From Ilyomonas sp965247435 (GTDB lineage Bacteria; Bacteroidota; Bacteroidia; Chitinophagales; Chitinophagaceae), in NCBI GenBank assembly GCA_965247435.1, contig OZ252019.1:3038001-3102000 (forward strand): a stretch of 64,000 nucleotides of DNA, read 5' to 3'. Below the pieces are notes generated by a model, which was not told the DNA's origin, did no database searches, and worked only from the letters and a program-made list of their open reading frames with translations. Shown here in pieces: positions 36,105-45,829 of this stretch; position 1 is the first letter of the stretch, and every line of letters starts with the position of its first letter. The position numbers and the translations under genes are program-made.

Positions 36105-37076
36105 TTAAGAATGAGGCTTCACGCCTTCCGTTGTCATCACCACGCGCTTCATGGTGCCATCATTATTGTAATATAAATAATCAACGCACACACTTCGCCT
36201 GAAGCTGCCGCCATCGGGATTGATACCACCGTTATGATAAATAAAATAATCTTTTCCTTTGAAATGAATGATAGCCTGGTGATTGGTGTTGCTGTTGCCG
36301 GCGAGTTCGTTTAAAATGCCTTTGTATTGCCAAGGGCCGTTAAGGTTTTTACTCATGGCATATACAATTTTTTTAGGGAAGCCGGAAGCATAAGAAAGAT
36401 AATACCAGCCGTTGCGCTGGTGTATCCACGGCGCTTCGGTATAGTTGGGCAAATCAATCTCTTTGATGTCGCCATCCAGCTCCGTCATGTTCTCTTTCAG
36501 CTTTGCATAATAGCATTTATGGTTGCCCCAGAAAAGATAACCCTGCCCGTTATCAATCATCACTGTCGGGTCTATATCATCCCACATCATTCCGCTTTGC
36601 GCCGAAGTCATATCATTGGTGATTAATGCGCTGCCGCGCGCATCTTTGAATGGACCTTCGGGGCTGCCGGAAACCGCTACCGCAATGGCTTTGCCGCGAT
36701 GCGTGCTGTCGTGCTCCACGGCCGCATAACAGTAGTATTTGCCGTTACGTTCTATCACCTGCGAAGCCCATGCGTCGTCTTTCGCCCACGCAAAAGCTGT
36801 TACATTTAACGTTGAGCCGCGCTGCTGCCAGTGTACCATATCTGTTGTGGAAAAAAGGAGCCATTCGTGCATTACATACCCTTCACGCGGCGGCTTTGCT
36901 TCATCATGATCGGTATATAAAAACACCGTATCGCCAACAACCAAAGCGGCCGGATCGGCAGTATAAACATTGGTAATAACCGGATTACCGGCATGCGTTG
37001 TTTGCTGCGCAAAAACATTGCTGACAAGCAGCAGGCTTATCAATAAAAAAGATGATGATTGATAATATAATTGCAT
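36105..37076 (-). CDS. GH43 exo-type arabinofuranosidase/xylosidase, secreted
   Basis: 323 residues with a signal peptide ending near VFAQ (about 24). GH43 residues: base Asp41 (TADPAAL), Asp169 (DDIDPTV) and acid Glu214 (NYTEAPW). The blocks MHEWLLFSTTDMVHW and YLFWGNHKCYYAKLKENM place it in the GH43 branch that removes arabinofuranosyl side groups or xylose. In this locus an alpha-L-arabinofuranosidase role is likely. No accessory domain. Confidence 0.88.
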   Translation of the reverse strand: MQLYYQSSSFLLISLLLVSNVFAQQTTHAGNPVITNVYTADPAALVVGDTVFLYTDHDEAKPPREGYVMHEWLLFSTTDMVHWQQRGSTLNVTAFAWAKDDAWASQVIERNGKYYCYAAVEHDSTHRGKAIAVAVSGSPEGPFKDARGSALITNDMTSAQSGMMWDDIDPTVMIDNGQGYLFWGNHKCYYAKLKENMTELDGDIKEIDLPNYTEAPWIHQRNGWYYLSYASGFPKKIVYAMSKNLNGPWQYKGILNELAGNSNTNHQAIIHFKGKDYFIYHNGGINPDGGSFRRSVCVDYLYYNNDGTMKRVVMTTEGVKPHS

Positions 37077-37128
37077 GAATATTTACTATTAACGTTTATG
37101 CCTGCGTTTATTTTTTCGTCGCTTTTTT

Positions 37129-37161
37129 TCAAGTCGGAGACCTGGAAGAACATAATTTGTA
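37129..37161. repeat. 33-bp intergenic repeat, copy 2
   Basis: TCAAGTCGGAGACCTGG start, ending AACATAATTTGTA. Same element as 36021-36053 with two A/G differences. It is followed 10 bp later by the hairpin at 37172. Confidence 0.8.
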
Positions 37162-37171
37162 TTCACCTTTG

Positions 37172-37204
37172 AACGCTGACAGGGTTCTTAACCCTGTCAG
37201 CGTT
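37172..37204. repeat. Hairpin related to the 12.76-kb terminator
   Basis: A perfect 15-bp stem (AACGCTGACAGGGTT and its complement) has a 3-nt loop, 4 bp downstream of the GH51 stop. The stem core GACAGGGTT/AACCCTGTC also forms the terminator at 12757-12793. On the minus strand it lacks a clear T-run, so it may be a transcript-stabilising or partial terminator structure. Confidence 0.7.
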
Positions 37205-37208
37205 TGCT

Positions 37209-38738
37209 TTATTTCAATGCCAGCACAACCACAGAAAACGGCGGCATTTTTACACTCAGCGTATTGCCTTTTAAAGTAGCGCCATTAAATGCCTGCGGCT
37301 TTATTTTATCCGGATTATCAAACGTGTTATCGTCCTGCAATTTTGCTGAGGTGAGTATTCTGCCGGTAATGCTATTATATTTTGCGCCTTCTATATTAAG
37401 TGTTACCGTTTGCGCATTTTTAGCATCAATATTTACTATGGAAATATGCGTGGTTCCCAGTGAATCTTTGGAAGCAGAGCAAGACACAGCAGGCAGGCTT
37501 TCGTTGTTGAAATTGTACATGGTTGTTTGTACAGAAACCGGCAGCAGCTTTGCATCCTGGTGTACATTGTACATTTCCATCACATGATAGGTCGGCGTAA
37601 GAATCATCTTCTCTTTGTCGGTTAAAATAACTGCCTGCAATACGTTGATACATTGCGCCAGGCAAGCCATGCGCACCCGGTCGCTGTGGTTGTTGAAAAT
37701 GTTGAGCGTAACGCCGGCGATCATTGCATCGCGCATCGTATTTTGCTGGTATAAAAAGCCCGGATTAGTGCCCGGCTCCACATCGTACCAGCCACCCCAT
37801 TCATCTACTACAAGGGCTACTTTCTTTTGCGGGTCGTACTTGTCCATAATGGCCGAATGCTTTGCCACCAATGTGTCCATAAACAAGGCATTCTTCATGA
37901 TATGGAAATACTGGTCTTCGCTGAAGCTGACCGCAGAACCTTTATGGTTCCAATCCAGCACAGAATAATGATGCAGGGCCAAACCACCAACGTTGCTGAG
38001 CGGAAGGTTTTTCATCAATGTCTCCGTCCAGTTATAATCCGATGAGTTGGCGCCCGAAGCAATCTTCATCATATCGCCATCATAATCGGTCATAAACACA
38101 GCATACTTGCGGTATTCGTTAGCATAGTAATCAGGACGCATATCGCCACCGCAGCCCCAGGCTTCGTTGCCAACGCCCCAATACTTCACATGCCAGGGCT
38201 TTTCCTGCCCGTTTTGCTTACGCAAATTGCTCATTGGGCTGGTACCGTCGAAGTTTACATACTGCACCCAATCGGCCAATTCCTGCACAGTGCCGCTGCC
38301 GATATTGCCTGCGAGATAAGGCGCTGCACCCAGCAGTTGACACATGTTTAAAAAGTCGTGCGTACCAAAGCTGTTGTCTTCGGTAACGCCGCCCCACCAT
38401 TTGTTAACCATCGTCGGGCGCTTCTCTTTAGGACCGATGCCGTCCTTCCAGTGATAGGTATCTGCGAAGCAGCCACCCGGCCAACGCAACACCGGAATTT
38501 TCAGCTTTTTTAAAGCAGCAACTATGTCATTACGCACACCATTGGTATTTGGAATTTTGGAGGTATCGCCAACATAAAAACCACCATAAATAGAATGACC
38601 TAAATGCTCGGCAAAATGACCGTAAATATTTTTATTAATAGCCTGCTTTGCCGAATCGGCATACAGGGTTACAGTAGTCTGAGACTTCAGATCCTTCATG
38701 AATAAAAAAGTAAGCAGTAAAATAAGCAATCTTTTCAT
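37209..38738 (-). CDS. GH51 alpha-L-arabinofuranosidase, short form
   Basis: About 509 residues from the ATG at 38738 (MKRLLILLLTFLFM), which opens a signal peptide ending near LKSQ. An upstream TTG at 38765 is rejected. Core motifs are NKNIYGHFAEHLGHSIYGG, RWPGGCFADTYHWKDGIGP, acid/base Glu192 (GVGNEAWG) and nucleophile Glu313 (VVDEWGGW). This is the canonical hexameric-type GH51 layout, found intracellularly in many bacteria but exported here. It releases L-arabinose from arabino-oligosaccharides. Confidence 0.93.
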   Translation of the reverse strand: MKRLLILLLTFLFMKDLKSQTTVTLYADSAKQAINKNIYGHFAEHLGHSIYGGFYVGDTSKIPNTNGVRNDIVAALKKLKIPVLRWPGGCFADTYHWKDGIGPKEKRPTMVNKWWGGVTEDNSFGTHDFLNMCQLLGAAPYLAGNIGSGTVQELADWVQYVNFDGTSPMSNLRKQNGQEKPWHVKYWGVGNEAWGCGGDMRPDYYANEYRKYAVFMTDYDGDMMKIASGANSSDYNWTETLMKNLPLSNVGGLALHHYSVLDWNHKGSAVSFSEDQYFHIMKNALFMDTLVAKHSAIMDKYDPQKKVALVVDEWGGWYDVEPGTNPGFLYQQNTMRDAMIAGVTLNIFNNHSDRVRMACLAQCINVLQAVILTDKEKMILTPTYHVMEMYNVHQDAKLLPVSVQTTMYNFNNESLPAVSCSASKDSLGTTHISIVNIDAKNAQTVTLNIEGAKYNSITGRILTSAKLQDDNTFDNPDKIKPQAFNGATLKGNTLSVKMPPFSVVVLALK

Positions 38739-38832
38739 AGGTGTGTTTTTTAAACGCTTATACAATTTTTGTAATTAATTCTTTAAGTATGTGCGCCGGC
38801 AGCGCCGGACGGCACATACCCATAACAGCCAT

Positions 38833-41800
38833 TCAATTGCGGAGTACAGGCATCCCCGTTTTCCGATTATTTAATTCAAAACATTTCAGGCTGTCGTCGT
38901 TTACCCCTGCCACCACCAGTTGCTGATGATGAATGGTGTTAATGACTTTCATACTCTTCACGTCGCCATCTATAATAAAACCACTCTTTACTATACTCAC
39001 CGGCTTGAAATTACCCTTGCCGTTGCCTTCTAACACTAATCCATACGACGCGTCGTACCTGCCGGTAATTACATCAGCCTGGTATTCATTTCCGGCAACC
39101 AACAAGTCTGTATTTCCATCGCCGTTAACATCCATTGCAATAATGGCATTGATGGGCGCCAATTGCGCTTCCAACGGCAGCACATGCATTGTAAATTTTC
39201 CATTGCCCGTATTCTCCAGCCACACCGATTGCTGCGTATCGCAGGTATAAATGGTCCAGCCTTCTTTGCCGTTATCTTCTATCAATTGCTGCATGTTTAT
39301 TTTAGCAAAATCTTTATACAGCAGGTACTTCTTTTTAATAGCAGGTACTTCTTCTGCCAACTGGCTGCGATCAATACCGGGGAACAATTCGTATTTACCC
39401 TTATCGTCTTTTATATAATAAGCAGGAATTAAATCAGGATAGCCGTTTTTGTCCATGTCTTTCGCATACAATTTTAATGGTCTGTCCGGAGCAATATGGT
39501 ATTTATTGTTCAAGCCTATATTGCCGACAATATAATCCATATCGCCGTCTTTGTCTATATCCGCGGCCTGCAACGAACGCCACAGCCCGCTCCTGCCGCT
39601 GATACCTGTACCTGCCGTTACTTCGTGCAATATGCCTTTTGTATTTTTAAAAAACCGCACCGGCATCCATTCACCGCAAAGTATTAAATCCTGCTGATGA
39701 TCGTTGTCGAAGTCGCTCCAGATAGCCTCTGTAATCATCCCTGCATTCACCAAAGCCGGACAAACGGTTGCCGTAACATCCGTAAAAATGCCGTTTTTAT
39801 TTTGTAAAATATAACTCCGTGGCGCAGCCGGATATTTATCAGGAACCATGCGCCCGCCAATAAATACATCCATATCGCCGTCGCTATCATAATCGCATAC
39901 GGCCACCGCTGCATCAACACCCCTGATAGCTGCCGGTAACGCTGATTGATTAAATATAAAGTTGCCTTTGCCATCATTAGTAAACAGGCCGGGGGCATTG
40001 GCATTATCGTTCGCGGCCAACTCGCTGCTGCCGCAGGTTACGAGCAGGTCAAGGTCGCCATCGCCATCGGCATCAAACAGAACCGCGCCTGTATCTTCGC
40101 CTCTCTTAATGCTGCTTACCAGCTCGCGCGGGGTAAAACTTCCATCCTTTTGCTGCATAAAAATTTTACCCGATTGACTGGCTGCGCCGCCCACAAAAAA
40201 GTCTTCCAAACCATCTCCGTTTACATCTCCAACGGCAATGCAGGGCCCAAGCTGAGAATACTTTTGCGGCAATACACGCTGTACGCCGAAATCAAAATAG
40301 GCCGCTTCCTTATGCCTGAACAAGGCGCCCCTTTTGCCCGTTGCATCGCTGAACAACGGCGCTGCTAAGGGAAGCGTTTCATTATACTTTTTAACAGCAT
40401 TCTTCTTATCAATACCAATAAACCGGTTGGTTGTTATTTCCTGCAATAACTGCGTTGCGCCATCATTCCAGATTATACGCAGCGAGTCAAGGGCAGTAAC
40501 ATTACCAACACCGATATGAACGCGGTTGTCAACGCAGGACGAATAGCCACGTATCATTTGCTGTTCGTAATACTGCGCCGTGCCCTTGCTGTATGCATAT
40601 ATTTTTGCGCCGATGCCGGATCTGTTTTGCTGATCACCTTTTAAACTAATGGAAAGGAAATTATGCGTACTGTCTGTTAGAGCCTGCCGCAACTCGTTAC
40701 GGTAAATAAAAGCCGGCCCATTCATATTATTCGTTACCAGATCGAGGTCTCCGTCGTTGTCTAAATCGGCATATACGCAGCCCTGCGAAACAGATGGCTC
40801 GCCCATGCCTATGGAATCGGTTACCTCTTTAAAACCAAGGTTATGATTATTTAAAAACAGGTAATTTTTTTGTTTCACTTCGCCGTAATCATCCAGCTTT
40901 TTCAACGTTTGTTTTCTATCTTCCTCCGTTGCGGCTTTTGCTTCATTAAAACGATAGCCGCCATCTTCCGATGCTTTTTTATAATACGCAAAATCGTTGT
41001 TGGTAAGGTCTTTGGCAATACCATTGGTCACGTACATATCTTTCCAGCCATCATTATCAAAATCAGCCAGCAAAACACTCCAGCTCCAGTCGGTTTCCGA
41101 TACGCCGGCCAACTGCCCGATCTCGCTGAAGAAAGGCTCCTGCCTGCCATTAACAGTACGCATACCATTATTTAACTGCAACATATTTCTTGTAAACGAT
41201 GGCTGGTAATTTAACCGCCTTTCCATATAGTATTTTTCCGGTCCCGAACTCATAAACATCATTTTTTTGCGTTCGTTTGTCTCCGGCGACATATCGAGCA
41301 CGGCCACATCGGTAAGCCCATCGTTATTGATGTCTGCCGCATCTACGCCCATGCTGTTATAACTTTCGTGATGCGTGGCAGTGCCGATAATATTGGTGAA
41401 GGTTCCGTTCTTATTATTCATCCACAAGGCATCATTACCGATATAATCGTTAGCAACATAAATATCCTGCCAGCCGTCTTTATTGATGTCTGTTATTACC
41501 ACGCCCAGACCGTAGCCATCCTCCTTAATACCGGCGGCTTTTGAAACGTCCTGATACATAGGGTGTGTACCGCCCGGAGGCACGCCCACATTGCAATATA
41601 GCCTGTCTTCGGAAGGCGAATTACCCGATGTATCGGGTGGCGCCAGGTTATTCGGATACGCATTGTACAGGCGATGATTGAGCAGGTACATATCAAGATC
41701 GCCATCATTATCATAATCAAAAAAAACCGCCTGTGTAGAAAAGCCGGTATCAGCCAAACCGTACGCTGCAGCTTCTTCTTTAAACTGCAGATTGCCGCTG

Positions 41801-42288
41801 TTGATGTACAATAAATTTTTTCTCCTTTCGCCATGCGGCGATTGCGATACGCACACATAAATATCTGGCAAGCCATCGTTGTTGATGTCCACTACGCTCG
41901 CCCCCAGGCACCATACATTTGTATGAATGCCTGAGTTTGCAGTTACATCATCAAACTTAAACCCGCCCTTGTTGATGTATAATTTTGACGGCGTTTGGCT
42001 GCCGCAAAAAAATAAGTCGGGCAAGCTATCGTTGTTGAAATCGCCGACGCCGACGCCGGCGCCGATATACATGTACTCATTGGTAAAAAAATTGACCGAA
42101 TCGCTTTCCGTAACCTTGTTGTTAAAGGCAATGCCCGTTTCGCCACTGCTTAATAAAGAGAAGCGCAAACCATTTACAGAGGATGTATTTTTTTGTTTGC
42201 AGCCAGCTATCAGCAACGCCTGCATACATATACAAATCAGTAGTTGTTTAAAGTTTGCTAATCGCTGATATCTGGCGTAACCAATCAT
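38833..42288 (-). CDS. Giant FG-GAP/ASPIC-UnbV repeat surface lipoprotein
   Basis: 1151 residues with lipobox LLIAGC (lipid Cys about 30). About 14 calcium-binding type repeats (DxDxDGxxD, such as DINNDGLPDIYV, DFDNDGWKDMYV, DVNGDGLEDFFV, DADGDGDLDLLV, DYDSDGDMDVFI) form two blocks, probably beta-propellers. They are separated by an ASPIC/UnbV-like stretch (about 560-650, VHIGVGNVTALDSLRIIWNDG). No catalytic motif is seen. Similar CRTAC1-like proteins are common next to SusC/D pairs in Chitinophagia, but their ligand is unknown. It sits between the endo-arabinanase and GH51 genes, suggesting a surface glycan-binding or scaffold role. An unrecognised enzyme is possible. Confidence 0.85.
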   Translation of the reverse strand: MIGYARYQRLANFKQLLICICMQALLIAGCKQKNTSSVNGLRFSLLSSGETGIAFNNKVTESDSVNFFTNEYMYIGAGVGVGDFNNDSLPDLFFCGSQTPSKLYINKGGFKFDDVTANSGIHTNVWCLGASVVDINNDGLPDIYVCVSQSPHGERRKNLLYINSGNLQFKEEAAAYGLADTGFSTQAVFFDYDNDGDLDMYLLNHRLYNAYPNNLAPPDTSGNSPSEDRLYCNVGVPPGGTHPMYQDVSKAAGIKEDGYGLGVVITDINKDGWQDIYVANDYIGNDALWMNNKNGTFTNIIGTATHHESYNSMGVDAADINNDGLTDVAVLDMSPETNERKKMMFMSSGPEKYYMERRLNYQPSFTRNMLQLNNGMRTVNGRQEPFFSEIGQLAGVSETDWSWSVLLADFDNDGWKDMYVTNGIAKDLTNNDFAYYKKASEDGGYRFNEAKAATEEDRKQTLKKLDDYGEVKQKNYLFLNNHNLGFKEVTDSIGMGEPSVSQGCVYADLDNDGDLDLVTNNMNGPAFIYRNELRQALTDSTHNFLSISLKGDQQNRSGIGAKIYAYSKGTAQYYEQQMIRGYSSCVDNRVHIGVGNVTALDSLRIIWNDGATQLLQEITTNRFIGIDKKNAVKKYNETLPLAAPLFSDATGKRGALFRHKEAAYFDFGVQRVLPQKYSQLGPCIAVGDVNGDGLEDFFVGGAASQSGKIFMQQKDGSFTPRELVSSIKRGEDTGAVLFDADGDGDLDLLVTCGSSELAANDNANAPGLFTNDGKGNFIFNQSALPAAIRGVDAAVAVCDYDSDGDMDVFIGGRMVPDKYPAAPRSYILQNKNGIFTDVTATVCPALVNAGMITEAIWSDFDNDHQQDLILCGEWMPVRFFKNTKGILHEVTAGTGISGRSGLWRSLQAADIDKDGDMDYIVGNIGLNNKYHIAPDRPLKLYAKDMDKNGYPDLIPAYYIKDDKGKYELFPGIDRSQLAEEVPAIKKKYLLYKDFAKINMQQLIEDNGKEGWTIYTCDTQQSVWLENTGNGKFTMHVLPLEAQLAPINAIIAMDVNGDGNTDLLVAGNEYQADVITGRYDASYGLVLEGNGKGNFKPVSIVKSGFIIDGDVKSMKVINTIHHQQLVVAGVNDDSLKCFELNNRKTGMPVLRN

Positions 42289-42552
42289 TGTTATTTTTAT
42301 ATTATAAGCCCAGGCTGAAGTGCTGCTATTGTATCGCCTGTGGCGCAGCAGCGCTATTGCGCCTGTATTTGCCTAAAGGCTGCTTTTCTACGTTCGGTAA
42401 TACCATTCAGCATTCTTAAACGGCAAAGGCATCAGGAGCACGGAGATTTACAAAAAGCGTTTATCAAATCTTCTCATTACAGAAACGTCACATTGATTTT
42501 GTGTGTCTTTTTCTTTATGTCTTCGTGGTTCAAACATGTTCACATCAAAACA

Positions 42553-44049
42553 TTATTTCTTCTTTCCCCAAACAGCAGTGCCTGCATTATTTAATCCGGT
42601 AAAAATGATTGTATTTTTTTTATTCTCCCAGTCTCTTCCCCGTTGTATAAACACTTTATCGGTAGTACCGTCGCTCCACTTCAACTGCAGCCACGGCGCA
42701 GTATATGTCCAAGTGCTTCCTGCATCACCGTTTAACGTGCCGGCCGCATCTATACTCAACGAAGCTGCCTGCTGCAAGTCGGGGTTTGTTTGTTCTTTCT
42801 GATAGCCGGGCACTACCTGATAACCGAGCACTATGCGCTCCCAGCTTCCGGTAACAGAATCTTTGGCAACGGTTGCATTGTCTTCCCATGCATACCGCTC
42901 GGGCGAAGCAACCGGCCAGCCGTCTCCTGTCCAGAATAGCTTCCGCACATGCAGATCCATATAATATTTATCTACCGAAGGCCTGCCCTGGTGTGCTATA
43001 AAATACTGGCCGCTGCCATCGTCAAATACGCTGCAGTGCGCTGTGCCCTGCCAGCCGCCATGACCTGCAAATTGGTAGGGTGCAATGATCATCGGCGCAT
43101 GATCAATATTAGTATTGGCATCAACGCCATTGTAATCGTAAAACGGGCCTGCCGGGTTATTGCCTTTGCATACCCGCACGTTGTATTTTGTCTCGAGCCA
43201 GTCGTAGGCAATGAACAAAAAGTATTTATTCAGGGTTGCATTATATATCACTTCGGCGCCTTCGATATTGCCATTATAAGCACCACCCGTAAAGCCGCGG
43301 TTGGCAACGCGCCTGCCTTTGTCGCCGCCGGTTAGTGCGAGGCCCGTAGCCGGGTTTAACTGCAGGGCATAAATGCCGTCCCAGGCCGAACCATAATACA
43401 TCCACTGATCGCCGGAAGGTGTTGTAACAACGGTTGGGTCTATGGCATTGGTCTGAACCGTTGCGTCGGCATTTGATATTACTACAACATCTTTTTCCGT
43501 CCACGGGCCTTCGGGGGAGACAGCCGTTGCCAAACCAATTACACTCAGCCTTGGTGTTGGCGATGAAAGCGAATAATACAGGCGGTACTCGTTGTTTACC
43601 TTCATTATGTACGGCGCCCATAAAGACTGATTGGGCGTGCCGTTGGAGGAAGTAATGTATCGCGCACCTTTGGCTGGCAGGGCGCTGAATACCCAGCCGA
43701 CGAATGTCCACTGCACCAGGTCTTTCGACTTCCTTATCTGGATGCCCGGCGGAACGCTCGTACCGTAACCGACATCGGTACTGTAGCAATAATAATAATC
43801 GCCGAATTTTTTAATAGAAGGGTCATGCACATTATAAGAACCCCATTTTTGGTAAAACGAAAAAGGCGCTACTTCTGCATACGTATCGTGAATCGAATTG
43901 ATATCGAAAGCCGGAGGTGGCGGTGTAACGGGTATCGTATCTACCGGTGGCACCGGGTTTGGCTTATCGCCTTTGGAGCAGGAAACCGAACTTGCGATAA
44001 AGACAAAGAACACATATACCAATAAAACAGAACAAGAGATTTTCTTCAT
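42553..44049 (-). CDS. GH43 endo-arabinanase, surface lipoprotein with C-terminal domain
   Basis: 498 residues from the ATG at 44049 (MKKISCSVLL). The lipobox IASSVSC (lipid Cys24) and a Pro-rich linker (NPVPPVDTIPVTPPPP) suit an outer-membrane surface position. GH43 residues: base Asp76 (NVHDPSIK), Asp204 (NAIDPTV) and acid Glu263 (NIEGAEV). Residues about 390-498 form an added C-terminal beta domain (WERIVLGYQVVPG, then LQLKWSDGTTDKVFIQRG) seen in larger arabinanases. It probably makes the first cuts in arabinan before SusC/D uptake. It lies 171 bp after susD, behind a hairpin. Confidence 0.92.
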   Translation of the reverse strand: MKKISCSVLLVYVFFVFIASSVSCSKGDKPNPVPPVDTIPVTPPPPAFDINSIHDTYAEVAPFSFYQKWGSYNVHDPSIKKFGDYYYCYSTDVGYGTSVPPGIQIRKSKDLVQWTFVGWVFSALPAKGARYITSSNGTPNQSLWAPYIMKVNNEYRLYYSLSSPTPRLSVIGLATAVSPEGPWTEKDVVVISNADATVQTNAIDPTVVTTPSGDQWMYYGSAWDGIYALQLNPATGLALTGGDKGRRVANRGFTGGAYNGNIEGAEVIYNATLNKYFLFIAYDWLETKYNVRVCKGNNPAGPFYDYNGVDANTNIDHAPMIIAPYQFAGHGGWQGTAHCSVFDDGSGQYFIAHQGRPSVDKYYMDLHVRKLFWTGDGWPVASPERYAWEDNATVAKDSVTGSWERIVLGYQVVPGYQKEQTNPDLQQAASLSIDAAGTLNGDAGSTWTYTAPWLQLKWSDGTTDKVFIQRGRDWENKKNTIIFTGLNNAGTAVWGKKK

Positions 44050-44149
44050 AAAAAGCAATTTCAATCTACACAAAATTCAGTAGCGCTGCCGGCATTGATT
44101 GCCAGCTATAATTTTGAATGCCTGCTTTTAAAAGTATTGTAATGCCTTT

Positions 44150-44185
44150 TATAAACGAGGGAATTGCGCTGTTACAATTCCCTCG
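44150..44185 (-). terminator. Hairpin between susD and the endo-arabinanase gene
   Basis: An 11-bp perfect stem (CGAGGGAATTG / CAATTCCCTCG, 44156-44166 and 44175-44185) has an 8-nt loop. On the minus strand only TTTAT follows, so it is likely a weak terminator or transcript-end stabiliser that sets susCD expression above the downstream enzymes. Confidence 0.6.
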
Positions 44186-44220
44186 TTCTTCAGGCTAATC
44201 TTACACTCAGGCAACCTGTT

Positions 44221-45801
44221 TTAGTAGCTGGTATTCTGCTGAAAACCCGGATTATTGTCTATTTCGCTTTGCGGAATCGGGTATAATTCCCGGCCCGGCT
44301 GGTAGTTGATATACTCAGGATCCCTTTGTTTTAGCATGTCTAATTTTGCAGGATCCTGCAGCCAGCCCCAGCGGCGGATATCATCAAAACGATGGCCTTC
44401 AAATGCAAACTCCAGTTCCCGCTCGTGCCCAAGCTGATCACGCATCTGTGCCTGCGTCATTCCTGGTTTTGTGGTGGCAAGGTCGGGCAGACCTACGCGG
44501 CTTCTTACTTTCTGAATATAGGTATAGGCGTCTGCTGTTTGACCTAATTCATTCTGGCATTCTGCATACATCATCAACACATCTGCATAGCGCATGAGCC
44601 TTTGGTTTTGCGCCGAGCGCCAGATCAATGCAAATTCATCAGGAACGCTGCCATCACTGTTTTCGTATTTCGCTGTAAATACATCATTCAGATCGTTGGG
44701 CGAATTGGCATACGCATCCGAAAATAATTTACCATACAACTTTACACCCGGACCATTATGATACAAGGTTACATTCAGTCTTGGATCTTCACCGCCGGCA
44801 GCCGTTTTTTCTATCTGAAACTCCTGTAACAAAGACTGTGTCGGCTGCATATCGGTAAAGCCAAAGCCACGCGCCCCGTAGGTTACCGCCCGGCCTTCTG
44901 TTTTGCCCCAGCCCGGTGCCGGCTCGCCACCCCAGCTTGCATCGGTACCGCCAACCGTTCTGCTAAACTGCACTTCAAATAAAGATTCTACATTATTTTT
45001 TCCGGCTTCATTAAAGTTATCTGCGTAATTGGGAACCAGGCTATAAACTCCCAGATCTATCACGGCTTTAAATTGAGCAGCCGCCTCTGTGTACATTTTA
45101 TTAAACAAGTAGGCTTTACCTAAAAAAGCCATAGCCGCACCTTTGGTGGCCCTGCCTACCTGGTCTTTGTCCACGCCGGAAAGCGTTGTATAAGAAACAG
45201 GAAGCATATCCACCGCCTGTTTAAAATCGGAGATGACCTGCTGCCAGCCCTGGTCGGTTGTTGATTGTGCAATATGAAAATCTGCTGTGGACGCAGCGGT
45301 ATGTAAGGGCAATGAAACACCGCCAAACAAATCAACCAGATAATAAAAGTATAAGCCGCGCATGAAGTAAGCCTGCCCCAGCAATCTTGTTTTCAGGTCT
45401 GCATCCATATTAATATCGGGTACGTGGTCCAGCACCTGATTGGCCCGGTTAACGCCTTCGTAGTAATCGCTGAATGCCCAGCCGTAGCCGCCGGCATCGC
45501 CTGTGCCTAAAGAGAAACGCCCCATATTTCCCAGCACCGGCCAGGGGCTGTTGCTATGTACATCATCGCCTCTTGCATCTAACAGGCAGGGCGTCATACG
45601 CATGAAAGTGCCGTCTTCGATCAGGGTAGCATAGATAGCGTTAACGCCTTTAATGGCATCATCCTGATTTTGCCAAAATGTTTCTGCCGTCTGCTGATTC
45701 GGATTTTGCTGGTCTAATTTTTTTGTACAGCTATTAATAATAAATCCAGCCGGAATTATCAGCAGCAATAAGTATAAGCGCTTATAAAAATACTTTTTCA
45801 T
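44221..45801 (-). CDS. SusD/RagB-family glycan-binding lipoprotein
   Basis: 526 residues. Lipoprotein signal ending INSC (lipid Cys about 25). SusD fold: N-terminal tetratricopeptide-like helices (FWQNQDDAIKGVNAIYATL, LLGQAYFMRGLYFYYLVDLFGGVSL) and the C-terminal signature LGHERELEFAFEGHRFDDIRRWG ending YPIPQSEIDNNPGFQQNTSY. It works as the lid and binding partner of the SusC channel on the outer surface. It is 28 bp downstream of susC. Arabinan as ligand is inferred from neighbours. Confidence 0.95.
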   Translation of the reverse strand: MKKYFYKRLYLLLLIIPAGFIINSCTKKLDQQNPNQQTAETFWQNQDDAIKGVNAIYATLIEDGTFMRMTPCLLDARGDDVHSNSPWPVLGNMGRFSLGTGDAGGYGWAFSDYYEGVNRANQVLDHVPDINMDADLKTRLLGQAYFMRGLYFYYLVDLFGGVSLPLHTAASTADFHIAQSTTDQGWQQVISDFKQAVDMLPVSYTTLSGVDKDQVGRATKGAAMAFLGKAYLFNKMYTEAAAQFKAVIDLGVYSLVPNYADNFNEAGKNNVESLFEVQFSRTVGGTDASWGGEPAPGWGKTEGRAVTYGARGFGFTDMQPTQSLLQEFQIEKTAAGGEDPRLNVTLYHNGPGVKLYGKLFSDAYANSPNDLNDVFTAKYENSDGSVPDEFALIWRSAQNQRLMRYADVLMMYAECQNELGQTADAYTYIQKVRSRVGLPDLATTKPGMTQAQMRDQLGHERELEFAFEGHRFDDIRRWGWLQDPAKLDMLKQRDPEYINYQPGRELYPIPQSEIDNNPGFQQNTSY

Positions 45802-45829
45802 GATCTGTTATTTTGAATAATGATATTAA

